Positions 16,699-24,797 are shown, numbered from the stretch's first letter. The stretch is DNA of 35,921 nt from Peptoniphilus sp034090345 (GCF_034090345.1 NZ_JAXDSS010000014.1:1-35921); one strand, 5' to 3'. Notes: generated by a model not told the origin, from the letters alone. A program made the numbers and translations.

Positions 16699-17175
16699 TT
16701 ATTTGTGATATGGATATCCGTTTATAATTCTAAAACCTCTATATATTTGCTCTATTAAAATTAATCTCATGAGTTGGTGCGGAAATGTCATTTTAGAAAA
16801 AGACAATTTATATTGGCAAGCATTTAAAACTTCAGGTGACAAGCCCAAAGAACCTCCTATTATAAAATTAATTGTCGAAGCTTGCATTGTTATATCTGAA
16901 ATCTTTTCAGCAAATTCTTCTGAACTTAAAGTCTTTCCCTTTAAATCTAAAGCTATGGTGTAATCCGAGTTTGATACGTATTTTAAAAGTTTCTCTCCTT
17001 CTTTTCGTTTAACTCTCTGTTCTTCACTTTCTGATAATTTTTCCGGAGCCGATTCGTCAGGAACTTCTATAATTTTGATATTGCAATGAGGAGTCAACCT
17101 CTTGGCAAACTCCTCTATTCCCATTAATATATATTTTTCCTTAACTTTCCCGACAGCTAAGATATTTATATTCAT
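16699..17175 (-). CDS. rlmH: 23S rRNA (pseudouridine1915-N3)-methyltransferase
   Basis: A SPOUT methyltransferase that modifies helix 69 of 23S rRNA in assembled 70S ribosomes. The 158 residues match the family length. It starts MNINILAVGKVKEKY. It contains the SAM knot segment FIIGGSLGLSPEVL and ends in FPHQLMRLILIEQIYRGFRIINGYPYHK, the diagnostic C-terminus. Its ATG overlaps the tpx stop as TAATG. Elsewhere this gene is often near replication-origin housekeeping genes; here it sits in an operon with tpx. Confidence 0.96.
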   Translation of the reverse strand: MNINILAVGKVKEKYILMGIEEFAKRLTPHCNIKIIEVPDESAPEKLSESEEQRVKRKEGEKLLKYVSNSDYTIALDLKGKTLSSEEFAEKISDITMQASTINFIIGGSLGLSPEVLNACQYKLSFSKMTFPHQLMRLILIEQIYRGFRIINGYPYHK

Positions 17176-17678
17176 TATGCGTTTAACTCTTCTACTGCTT
17201 TCAATGCTGCATCAAAGTTTACTTCATTAGTAACTTCCTCAACATATTCAACATACTTTACAATGCCTTCTCTGTCTACTACAACAACGCCTCTTGACAG
17301 AAGTTTTAATTCATCAATCAAGAAACCATATTTTTCTCCAAATTCACGGTCTTTGTAGTCTGAAATAATTTTAGCATTTTCAATTCCTTCAGCAGCACAG
17401 AATCTACCTTGTGCAAATGGAAGGTCAACTGTTACAGTATAAATTACAACATCATCTGAAAGTTGAGTTGCCTTTTCGTTAAATGTTCTCGCTTGAATTG
17501 CACAAACTCCTGTATCAATAGATGGTGCAACTGAATAAACTACAATCTTTCCCTTTAAATCTTCCGAGTTGAATTCAGAAAGGTCAGGATTTACAGATTT
17601 AAATTCAGGTGCCTTATCTCCAACTCTTATTTCTTTTCCAACTAATGTCAATGGTTGTCCATTAAATTTTATATTCAA
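17175..17678 (-). CDS. tpx: Thiol peroxidase (atypical 2-Cys peroxiredoxin)
   Basis: Reduces peroxides with the peroxidatic Cys in VAPSIDTGVCAIQ and the resolving Cys in GRFCAAEGIENAK, recycled by thioredoxin. The family usually has SIDTPVC; here Pro is replaced by Gly. The protein is about 167 residues, normal for Tpx. Two TTG codons are possible starts, at 17684 and 17678. The second has GGGGG at an 8-nt distance, whereas the first is only 2 nt away, so I choose 17678. It heads an operon with rlmH, an amidohydrolase, barnase and barstar. Oxidative defence suits an anaerobe. Confidence 0.94.
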   Translation of the reverse strand: MNIKFNGQPLTLVGKEIRVGDKAPEFKSVNPDLSEFNSEDLKGKIVVYSVAPSIDTGVCAIQARTFNEKATQLSDDVVIYTVTVDLPFAQGRFCAAEGIENAKIISDYKDREFGEKYGFLIDELKLLSRGVVVVDREGIVKYVEYVEEVTNEVNFDAALKAVEELNA

Positions 17679-17753
17679 TTTCAATTCCCCCTTATTTTTT
17701 TATATTTATATCCATTTTATATTTCATACACTCATAATATTTAAAATAATTTA

Positions 17754-17762
17754 TGGTATAAT
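17754..17762 (+). promoter_or_regulatory. Extended -10 promoter of the ATP-grasp gene
   Basis: TGGTATAAT is a TGn-extended consensus -10 placed 27 bp before the ATG. The -35 position has no good match, which is acceptable for extended -10 promoters. Confidence 0.5.
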
Positions 17763-17788
17763 TATCATTAATTAACTGGAGGTGTCTT

Positions 17789-18967
17789 ATGAAATATAAA
17801 CACAAAGCAGTAGTTTTAGGAACCAATTATTACATAGGTCTTGCTGTTGTTAGAAATTTAGGCCGAAATGAAGTTCAAGTCACTACCGTAGACTACGAAC
17901 CATCACACTATGGTGTTTCTAAATATGTAAACGAAAGACTTATTGCTCCTCACTACAAAAATGATGAAAAAAATCTTGTTGAATTTTTAATAGATTACTC
18001 AAAAAAACAAAGTGCTAAACCGGTTCTATTTCCAACTGCCGACTTATATGTTGAGTTTATGGAGAACAACTTTGATGTACTTAAAGAATACTATCTATGG
18101 CCAAATGACCAAAAGGGTTTACTTGCAGAGTTAATGGATAAAGAAAGTCTTTTAAAATATACTGAACCATTAAATATTCCAACTCCGGAGATAATTCCAA
18201 TGAACGACCCTAATCTATACTCAAGAGCAACCGAAGAGCTTGGATATCCTTGCGTTTTAAAACCTCGTGATTCAATGCCTTTTGTAAATTTATACAGGGA
18301 AAAAATGTTCTTTATAAATTCAGAGGCAGAGCTTAGAGAAAAAATTGAAATTTGTAAACGAGATAATCAAGATGTCTTTGTACAACGTATCGTTAAGGGC
18401 CCTGAAAGCAATTGTTATTCATTTGATATGTATATGCAAGACAACGAAGTAAAGGCATTTCTAACTACATCAAAAATCCGACAATGGCCAATAAACTTTG
18501 GAGCAAGCACTTATGCTAAGCAAGAATATATTCCAGAGTTATACGATTTATGCTCCCCTCTTTTCAAGAGTGTAAACTACAGAGGCTTTGCAGAAGTTGA
18601 ACTTAAGAGAGATGAAAGAAATAACAAGATATACTTAGTTGAAGTAAACGTAAGATTTATAAACTTTACAGAAATGCTTTGTCAGCTTGGTTTCAACTCA
18701 CCTATGATGTACTTCTTAGATTCTTTGGGCGAAAAAGTATCCGGTGCACAAATCAGAGAAAATACAGAAACTCACTGGAAATATAAATATGAAGATATTC
18801 CTGCAATCAAGAGATATTTAAGTACAGGTCAAATGACTTGGGGCAAAATCATTTCAGATTACAGATTCAAAAAAGTCAGCTCAACTTGGGCAAGTGACGA
18901 TATCGGACCGGGCTGGACTTTCTTCAAGTGGACAATAAGCAGTAAATTAAAAAGAATGTTTAAATAG
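17789..18967 (+). CDS. ATP-grasp carboxylate-amine ligase
   Basis: A 392-residue protein with an N-terminal nucleotide-fold domain (VVLGTNYYIGLAVVRNLG), a central ATP-grasp domain (YPCVLKPRDSMPF, VFVQRIVKGPE) and the metal-binding EVELKRD...IYLVEVNVRFINF. Such enzymes activate a carboxylate as acyl phosphate and join it to an amine. GGAGG precedes the ATG. It stands alone, with its own promoter and a terminator after it. Related proteins include D-aspartate ligases that build peptidoglycan cross-bridges, and many uncharacterised ligases near polysaccharide genes. I cannot choose between these from sequence alone. Confidence 0.82.
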   Translation: MKYKHKAVVLGTNYYIGLAVVRNLGRNEVQVTTVDYEPSHYGVSKYVNERLIAPHYKNDEKNLVEFLIDYSKKQSAKPVLFPTADLYVEFMENNFDVLKEYYLWPNDQKGLLAELMDKESLLKYTEPLNIPTPEIIPMNDPNLYSRATEELGYPCVLKPRDSMPFVNLYREKMFFINSEAELREKIEICKRDNQDVFVQRIVKGPESNCYSFDMYMQDNEVKAFLTTSKIRQWPINFGASTYAKQEYIPELYDLCSPLFKSVNYRGFAEVELKRDERNNKIYLVEVNVRFINFTEMLCQLGFNSPMMYFLDSLGEKVSGAQIRENTETHWKYKYEDIPAIKRYLSTGQMTWGKIISDYRFKKVSSTWASDDIGPGWTFFKWTISSKLKRMFK

Positions 18968-18971
18968 CAGT

Positions 18972-19017
18972 TAGGTAATATGAAAGAAATCTAATCTCTC
19001 ATATTACCTATTTTTTA
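18972..19017 (+). terminator. Terminator after the ATP-grasp gene
   Basis: A 12-bp perfect stem, TAGGTAATATGA (18972-18983) with its complement at 18999-19010, is followed by TTTTTT five bases after the stop codon. The remaining bases to 19138 show nothing else that I can call. Confidence 0.9.
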
Positions 19018-19138
19018 TTGCTTATTTTTTGAATATTTATGATTTCATTAAATCTCATTTTTTAATTTTATTATTTTCAAAATATATTGATAAAAATTTA
19101 TATAAACCGAGTGGTTTTGAGGAATTTTTAATTTATTG

Positions 19139-19147
19139 TGCTATAAT
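19139..19147 (+). promoter_or_regulatory. Extended -10 promoter before the rhodanese gene
   Basis: TGCTATAAT (19139-19147) is a TGn-extended perfect -10. A TTGAGG at 19117-19122 is a possible but over-spaced -35 (19 bp). It may drive the whole cluster to 24795, because I see no clear terminator inside it. Confidence 0.5.
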
Positions 19148-19207
19148 ATTTGTTAGTTCTAATTATCAAGCACTTTTAAATGTTGTCCTAATTTTGGAGG
19201 AATGACA

Positions 19208-19939
19208 TTGAAAAAGTATTTATCATTAGTTGCTATAATTGCAACTCTTACACTATTCGTTGTTGGTTGTGCTAAAAACCAACCTAAAACTGAAGACGCT
19301 GCTGAAAAAACTGCCACAGTTCAAACTATGGAAGGTACTGAACTTGACAAGATTATGGAGGATAAGAAAGCAAAAGAAAATTATCTTGTTATCGATGTGA
19401 GAAATAAAGAAGAATATGACGCCGGACACGTTAAATTTGCTATCAATATGGATGTAGAAACATTCGAAGATAACCTTGATAGAATTGCAGATTTCAAAGA
19501 TAAAAATGTAGTAACTATTTGTAACTCAGGTAAGAAGAGTGCAAAAGCTGCTGATATCTTAGTTGCTAACGGTTTCAACAGTGTATACAACGCTCAAGGA
19601 GTTAAAGATTTCGAATATACTACCATGTCTCAAATAGAAAATATATTTGGTTCTGAACTTCAAGCTATAGCTGATGAAAATGATGCTAGCAACACTATCA
19701 TTGACGTTAGAGATGCTAAGGATTACGAAGCCGGTCATTTAAAAGGCGCTATAAACATTCCTGTTGATGGTATCGAAGCAGCTTTATCAGAAATCCCAAT
19801 GGATAAGGGAGTTGTAACTTATTGCTATTCGGGAAATAAATCAACAGTTGCTGCTGAAACTTTAGTTAAAAACGGTTACAAAGATGTTAAGAACTCTCTT
19901 GACGGAACTAAAGAATTTGAATTTACTCTTGAAAAATAA
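19208..19939 (+). CDS. Lipoprotein with two tandem rhodanese domains
   Basis: About 243 residues. A signal peptide ends in FVVGC (lipobox), followed by a short linker and two rhodanese modules. The first shows VIDVRNKEEYDAGHV and active-site CNSGKKS; the second shows IIDVRDAKDYEAGHLKGAINIP and CYSGNKS. Both keep the catalytic Cys that carries a persulfide. It should sit on the outer face of the membrane and move sulfane sulfur there. GGAGG is 7 nt from a TTG at 19208 but only 1 nt from the ATG at 19202, so TTG is the better start. It precedes a cluster of glycosyltransferase, membrane and Fe-S genes and probably belongs with it. Confidence 0.88.
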   Translation: MKKYLSLVAIIATLTLFVVGCAKNQPKTEDAAEKTATVQTMEGTELDKIMEDKKAKENYLVIDVRNKEEYDAGHVKFAINMDVETFEDNLDRIADFKDKNVVTICNSGKKSAKAADILVANGFNSVYNAQGVKDFEYTTMSQIENIFGSELQAIADENDASNTIIDVRDAKDYEAGHLKGAINIPVDGIEAALSEIPMDKGVVTYCYSGNKSTVAAETLVKNGYKDVKNSLDGTKEFEFTLEK

Positions 19940-19985
19940 TTTTAAATTCTTGTATAAAATTTAAATAACCTCTACACTTTATACT

Positions 19986-21449
19986 ATGAAGAGAAAAATT
20001 ATTTTTTTTACAAAAGCTCCTGCTCTCAATTATGGCAAATCAAGACTGAAAAATTTTCTATCTGCAAAAGATAGATATGAACTATCTGTATTTTTAATAA
20101 AGGATAACTTAAAAGTGCTTGAAAAATCAGGTTATGAATTTGTCGTATACTTTTCAGGAGATATCGAAAACCTAAACTTTATAGATTATGAAAAAATCCC
20201 TCAAAGAGGAGAAAATTTGGGGGATAGAATGTTTAACGCTTTAAAAGCTGAATTAAATTCAAATGACCAAGTTATCCTCTTGGGTTCTGACCTGAGAGGA
20301 ATAACTTTAAAATTAATTGAAAGTGCCTTCTCAGGACTAAATAATTCAGATTGTGTTATCGCACCTGCAGAAGATGGTGGCTATGGTTTAATAGGACTTA
20401 GAAAACCTTTAGATTTATTTTCTAACATAGTCTACAGCCAATCAGATGTCTTTGAAAAAACTTTACAAAAAGCAACTGCGCTTGATATTTCAATTGAAAG
20501 GCTTGATACAGTGAGAGATATTGATGAAATTATAGATTTAATAAAAGAAGAACTACAAACAAAAGATGTTGAGATTCTTGGAAGCGGAGAATATAACTTA
20601 AACTATAGATTTAATAAAAATTTTGTATGTCGAATTAACTTGGGAAGTCAACTGCACCTTGGAGATGAGCAAATTACATACGAATACAATGCCCTCAAAA
20701 CACTTGAGTCATCAGGTGTAACTCCAAAGCCACATTACTTAAAAAAGAATTCAACTTACATTCGCAAGGGGTTTTTAGTTATGGACTATTTAGTAGGTCG
20801 TCCACTCAACTATGACACAGATATGTCTATTGCTGCATATCTACTTTCAAGAGTACACAACCTCGAATTTAAAGATACAGACTTAATTCGCGTTGAACAA
20901 CCTTTTAAGGCTATGTTTGAAGAATGTTTTGAAATGTATTCAGTTTATAAAAATTCTAAAATTTATAATAATTCAATTGGAAAATATGTAGAGCATTTTT
21001 TTGACTATGTAAAAGAACTTGACATTCAAGATAACATTTCAAACCCTTGCATTATAAACACCGAACTAAACAACAGAAATTTCATAATCAACGGAGATAA
21101 TTCTTACATAATAGATTGGGAGAAACCTCTAATCGGTGAAGCTGAACAGGATTTGGCTCACTTCTTGGTTCCCACTACTACAAATTGGAAGACAGATAAA
21201 ATTCTTTCTGATTCTGAAATCGAAAAATTTATATATAAATATGAAAAGTATCGTAAAATAAATAGACAAAAACTAAAAAAATATTTTGCCTTTAATGTCT
21301 TGCGCGGCATAACTTGGTGCAGTATGGCAAAAGTTGAATACGAAGCTTCAGAAAGAATACTTTCTAATCAAGATACCTATGAAAAAATTAATAAATTTTT
21401 AAGCGAAGATTATTTGAAAATGTTACATAAAAGATTTTATGAGGTTTAA
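19986..21449 (+). CDS. Fusion of CofC-like glycosyltransferase (TIGR04282/DUF2064 type) and APH-like kinase fold
   Basis: The 487 residues form two domains. Residues 1-195 match the CofC-like transferase family called rSAM/selenodomain-associated transferase 1 or arsenosugar glycosyltransferase: FFTKAPALNYGKSRLKNFL, QRGENLGDRM, VILLGSDLRGI and APAEDGGYGLIGL. Residues 200-487 have the aminoglycoside/choline phosphotransferase fold: INLGSQL, FLVMDYLVGRPLN and YIIDWEKPLIGEAEQDLAHFL. The catalytic HxDxxxxN loop reads NTELNNRN, so His is lost and Asp is Glu. The kinase may be inactive or altered. Antibiotic resistance is unlikely. No clear ribosome site precedes the ATG. The next gene starts 2 bp after the stop. 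Confidence 0.82.
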   Translation: MKRKIIFFTKAPALNYGKSRLKNFLSAKDRYELSVFLIKDNLKVLEKSGYEFVVYFSGDIENLNFIDYEKIPQRGENLGDRMFNALKAELNSNDQVILLGSDLRGITLKLIESAFSGLNNSDCVIAPAEDGGYGLIGLRKPLDLFSNIVYSQSDVFEKTLQKATALDISIERLDTVRDIDEIIDLIKEELQTKDVEILGSGEYNLNYRFNKNFVCRINLGSQLHLGDEQITYEYNALKTLESSGVTPKPHYLKKNSTYIRKGFLVMDYLVGRPLNYDTDMSIAAYLLSRVHNLEFKDTDLIRVEQPFKAMFEECFEMYSVYKNSKIYNNSIGKYVEHFFDYVKELDIQDNISNPCIINTELNNRNFIINGDNSYIIDWEKPLIGEAEQDLAHFLVPTTTNWKTDKILSDSEIEKFIYKYEKYRKINRQKLKKYFAFNVLRGITWCSMAKVEYEASERILSNQDTYEKINKFLSEDYLKMLHKRFYEV

Positions 21450-21451
21450 AT

Positions 21452-22141
21452 ATGAAAAAACATACACCTAAAATATTTTTAATTTTAACACTACTACTGT
21501 TTTTAGTAGTATACCTGCTTGTACCAAGTGTAAACCAATCAGTTAACGATGCAATCAAAATACTTTCAACAATGGGAGTTGATGGAGTAATAGAATATAT
21601 AAGAGGCTATGGAAAATACGCAGCTGCAGTATCTTTCTTACTTATGATTTTACAATCTATCATAAGTCCCATCCCCGCTTTTTTAATTACACTTTCAAAC
21701 GCAGCCATATTCGGTTGGATCAAAGGTGCAATTCTATCTTGGAGTTCCGCTATGGTAGGCGCTGCAATGTGTTTCTACATAGCAAAGATTTTAGGACGTG
21801 ATTTTGTTGAAAAACTAATTTCCAAAACAGCCTTAAAATCAGTTGATGACTTCTTTGCAAGATATGACAAATATGTAATTTTAATTGCAAGACTACTTCC
21901 GTTTGTATCTTTTGACATTGTAAGTTACGCAGCCGGTCTTACATCTATGAAATTTTGGCCGTTCTTTATTGCAACCGGAATAGGCCAATTGCCGGCAACT
22001 ATAGTTTACTCATACGTTGGTGGAACTTTAACCGGTGGTGCTAAGGCAATGATGACGGGACTTTTAATATTATTTGCAATAAGTATAGCAATTTTTGTAG
22101 CAAAGAGTATGTACAATGAAAAACTTAAAAAATCTAACTAA
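21452..22141 (+). CDS. TVP38/TMEM64 (VTT domain) membrane protein, copy 1
   Basis: A 229-residue integral membrane protein with a first helix at residues 8-27 and a VTT/DedA-like core. The core shows SPIPAFLITLSNAAIFGWIKG and FYIAKILGRDFVEKL, then RLLPFVSFDIVSYAAGLT, where the Arg-Pro-Asp pattern is typical, and a C-terminal helix pair. Members of the wider DedA/VTT superfamily move or scramble lipids, including polyprenyl phosphates. It follows a glycosyltransferase-kinase fusion and overlaps a second VTT gene by 26 bp, so the two probably act together, perhaps as a pair. Substrate unknown. Confidence 0.87.
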   Translation: MKKHTPKIFLILTLLLFLVVYLLVPSVNQSVNDAIKILSTMGVDGVIEYIRGYGKYAAAVSFLLMILQSIISPIPAFLITLSNAAIFGWIKGAILSWSSAMVGAAMCFYIAKILGRDFVEKLISKTALKSVDDFFARYDKYVILIARLLPFVSFDIVSYAAGLTSMKFWPFFIATGIGQLPATIVYSYVGGTLTGGAKAMMTGLLILFAISIAIFVAKSMYNEKLKKSN

Positions 22142-22790
22142 AATAATAATCAGCCTATTAATTCTAATAGGCTCAATTTTCATTATAAAGATAGCTTCGT
22201 TTGAGTCACTGAGAAATTGGGTGAATGAATTTGGAAACTCAGCTCCAATTGTTTACATATTACTCTACACAATACTCCCTATCTTCTTTTTTCCAGTTCC
22301 AATTTTTGTATTAGTTGCAGGAATTTTATTTGGAATTTGGAAAGGATTTATCTACACAATGATTGGGTGTATCTTAAACAGTACAATTATGTTTTATTTG
22401 GGCAGATTTTTAGGACAAGATTTCTTTGAAAAACTAATTTTAAAAATACAAACTAATTTAAAAAAACGTCTCCTACACTCTGAGCAAAAATCTCTTTTTT
22501 ACCTATTTTTCATTCTCAGATTAGTCCCCCTAGTTTCTTACAACTTGATAAACTATGTGGCGGGCTTCACAAAGATAAGCTATCTAAACTACATCATCAC
22601 AACTATCTTGGGAATAATTCCGGGTATGCTCGTATTTTTAAACACCGGAGATAAATCACTCAACACAAATAGTAGTGAATTTATTGTTTCAATCTTCTTG
22701 TTAATAGCGCTTATATTGGTTTCTACAATCTTTGCAAAAATTTATATAAACAGAGGCAATGATGATTTCGATAATAATTCCAACATATAA
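22116..22790 (+). CDS. TVP38/TMEM64 (VTT domain) membrane protein, copy 2
   Basis: A 224-residue paralogue of the preceding gene: FFPVPIFVLVAGILFGIWKG, FYLGRFLGQDFFEKL and RLVPLVSYNLINYVAGFT align with its neighbour's motifs. The two copies are clearly diverged, so this is not a recent duplication. It starts inside the end of copy 1, and the next gene starts inside its own end, implying coupled translation. A glycolipid-related or membrane redox role is inferred from the flanking transferase and Fe-S genes. Confidence 0.87.
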   Translation: MKNLKNLTKIIISLLILIGSIFIIKIASFESLRNWVNEFGNSAPIVYILLYTILPIFFFPVPIFVLVAGILFGIWKGFIYTMIGCILNSTIMFYLGRFLGQDFFEKLILKIQTNLKKRLLHSEQKSLFYLFFILRLVPLVSYNLINYVAGFTKISYLNYIITTILGIIPGMLVFLNTGDKSLNTNSSEFIVSIFLLIALILVSTIFAKIYINRGNDDFDNNSNI

Positions 22791-23409
22791 CGAATCTTTA
22801 AAAATCGAAGAATTTCAAAAACAATTAGAAACACTTAAAGGTGACTTTGAAGTTATTTTTTCGGATGGATTCAGCACCGATAACACTTATGAAAAAATTT
22901 ACTTTCCCAAAATACAAGAATCTAAATATCGGAGTAACCAAATGAATTCAGCTGTAAAATATTCTAAAGGTGATTATCTTTGGTTTCTACACGCCGATTC
23001 TAAAATTCATGCAGATTCAATCTTGGCGATAGAAAATTCAAACTCAGATGTAGGGTGCTTTACCCTTGCATTTGACTCTCCCAAATGGCAAATGTCAATG
23101 ATCGCATTCAATAGCTCTCTAAGAGTTAAATTTAGAAATATAGCCTTTGGCGATCAGGGAATATTTATAAGACGAGATTTGTTTAAAAAAATTGGAGGAT
23201 ATGCTCCAATACCTCTAATGGAAGACTATCAACTGTCAATTGATTTGAAAAAATTAGGAAAGAAATTCTATCTTTCGCCTCTTCCAATAACCACTTCTGC
23301 AAGAAGATTTGAAGATAATGGAATTTGGAAGACTGTACTAAAAATGCAATTACTACAATATAAATATCGAAAATCACATGATATAGACGAAATTTATAGG
23401 AGGTATTGA
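22762..23409 (+). CDS. Family 2 glycosyltransferase, TIGR04283-like
   Basis: About 215 residues with a GT-A fold: ISIIIPTYNESLKI at the N-terminus, the FSDGFSTDN metal/nucleotide region, and LWFLHADSKIHADS, the DxD-like site. FGDQGIFIRRDLFKKIGGY and PLMEDYQLSIDLKKLGK form the acceptor region, followed by TSARRFEDNGIWKTVL. These segments are those of the transferase 2, rSAM/selenodomain-associated (arsenosugar) family. Two adjacent ATGs exist at 22759 and 22762; GAGG is better spaced for the second. It pairs with the TIGR04282-like domain encoded upstream, the usual pairing of these two families. Confidence 0.88.
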   Translation: MISIIIPTYNESLKIEEFQKQLETLKGDFEVIFSDGFSTDNTYEKIYFPKIQESKYRSNQMNSAVKYSKGDYLWFLHADSKIHADSILAIENSNSDVGCFTLAFDSPKWQMSMIAFNSSLRVKFRNIAFGDQGIFIRRDLFKKIGGYAPIPLMEDYQLSIDLKKLGKKFYLSPLPITTSARRFEDNGIWKTVLKMQLLQYKYRKSHDIDEIYRRY

Positions 23410-23410
23410 A

Positions 23411-24343
23411 ATGATTGAAAAAGCTAAAAGAGAGTGCATAAACTGTAATCTGTGTACAAAACACTGTAGTTTTTTAACTAAATACAACCTGAATTTAAAA
23501 GATTATACTTCAAGAGAAGATCTAAAAAATGAGTGCTTTATGTGTGATTCGTGTAGGCACTATTGTCCTAAAGATTTGTCGGGAGCTGAAATCACAAAGA
23601 AATTTAAATCTAAATCAAAAAATAAATTTTTAATAGCTCTCTCAAAAGACCCTTATATATTCAACAACAACTCAGATAAAAAAAGTAAAACTCTCTTATT
23701 TTTAGGTTGTAACTATCCTAAATACTATCCTGAGACTTGTGAAAAATTAATATCCATCTGCAGGGATAAAGACATAGATTTTTCAGTTGAATGTTGCAGA
23801 AAACCGCTCTATGAAAACGGAGTTGCACCAACTTCAAAGCTTGATGATTTATTAAAATTAAAAGGTACTGAAAAATTAATATGTCTATGTCCAAATTGCT
23901 ACCATACTTTAAAAGATAACCTATCAATTGAAGTTATAAGTGTGTATGAATTTTTAAAACAAGAAAATATCGGCTCAACTATTATGGAATCTGCTGACAT
24001 ATTCTTTCCATGTTCAGATAAGTACAACCTAGAAATTTTTAAATATATAAAGCCTTTCTTACATTCATACCAAGACTCTTTCTCTGATATAAACTGTTGT
24101 GGTTTGGGCGGTGGAGTTTTGTCCAAAAATAAAGATATTGGAAATGAAATAAAGTCACAAATTTTAGCTAAAGAGAAAAGTTGTATATATACTTACTGCT
24201 CTTCTTGCTCTCACGCTTTTGACAAATATGGAATTTCAAATATAAAAAATATTTTGTCTGAAATTTTAGGTGCATGTGAAGAACCGTCATCAAATACATT
24301 AAAAAACAGTCTGTATTTTAAATTTAAAGACTCCAGGAGATAA
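23411..24343 (+). CDS. Two-[4Fe-4S], CCG-domain oxidoreductase-like protein
   Basis: The 310 residues begin with two ferredoxin-type clusters: Cys9/12/15/19 (CINCNLCTKHC) and Cys42/45/48/52 (CFMCDSCRHYCP). Two cysteine-rich CCG-type modules follow, VECCRKPLYENG with CLCPNC, and INCCGLGGG with YCSSCSH. This is the layout of HdrD/GlpC/LutA-type subunits, which pass electrons to disulfides or quinones, though smaller. AGGAGG precedes the ATG. It is cytosolic or membrane-associated through partners. It lies between a glycosyltransferase and a C_GCAxxG_C_C redox protein, suggesting a dedicated electron-transfer or thiol-reduction role for the cluster. Confidence 0.85.
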   Translation: MIEKAKRECINCNLCTKHCSFLTKYNLNLKDYTSREDLKNECFMCDSCRHYCPKDLSGAEITKKFKSKSKNKFLIALSKDPYIFNNNSDKKSKTLLFLGCNYPKYYPETCEKLISICRDKDIDFSVECCRKPLYENGVAPTSKLDDLLKLKGTEKLICLCPNCYHTLKDNLSIEVISVYEFLKQENIGSTIMESADIFFPCSDKYNLEIFKYIKPFLHSYQDSFSDINCCGLGGGVLSKNKDIGNEIKSQILAKEKSCIYTYCSSCSHAFDKYGISNIKNILSEILGACEEPSSNTLKNSLYFKFKDSRR

Positions 24344-24345
24344 AT

Positions 24346-24795
24346 ATGAATAGAGAATTAGTTATGAAATTTTTAACCAACGGATACAATTGTAGTCAAA
24401 GTGTCTTGTGCTACTTTGCCGAAGAATTTAACCTAGACCATCTCGCTGCAAAAAGAATTGCCGAAGCTTTTGAAAGTGGACAATTCCAAGGCACAACTTG
24501 CGGCGCTGTGTGTGGTGCATATATGGTATTGGGATTAAAATACGGCTCAGATAAACCTGAACACCGTCAAATAATGGAAGAGAAGGTAAATAAGTTTAAT
24601 AAACTTTTTAAAGAAAATTGCAATTCAACACTTTGTAGAGATTTGCTTGGAGAAGATATCTCCACAAAAGGTGGTCTTGAAAAAATCATAAATCAAGGTC
24701 TGCTTGAAAAAGTATGTCCCAATGCAATCTTTACATCAATAAAAATCTTAGAAAAATTTAACACCCCTGAACTGTATACTCTTGCCCAAAAATGA
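24346..24795 (+). CDS. C_GCAxxG_C_C family redox protein
   Basis: A 149-residue helical cytosolic protein. The conserved cysteines lie in YNCSQSVLC (Cys16, Cys22), in TTCGAVCGAYMVLGLKYG, which is the family core, in CNSTLC and in EKVCP near the end. The family is thought to bind metal or perform thiol redox chemistry and often sits beside Fe-S or electron-transfer genes. It starts 2 bp after the Fe-S gene and ends the cluster. Its direct link to the upstream CCG protein suggests they share electrons, which is inference. Confidence 0.9.
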   Translation: MNRELVMKFLTNGYNCSQSVLCYFAEEFNLDHLAAKRIAEAFESGQFQGTTCGAVCGAYMVLGLKYGSDKPEHRQIMEEKVNKFNKLFKENCNSTLCRDLLGEDISTKGGLEKIINQGLLEKVCPNAIFTSIKILEKFNTPELYTLAQK

Positions 24796-24797
24796 AG

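Noticed and set aside
20590..21449. Aminoglycoside resistance gene
   Set aside because: The domain only shares the fold; the catalytic His and Asp are replaced and it is fused to a transferase in a metabolic cluster.
19986..23409. Arsenosugar biosynthesis locus
   Set aside because: The two transferase families fit the name, but neither an ArsM methyltransferase nor an ArsS radical SAM gene is in the window, so the label would overstate the evidence.
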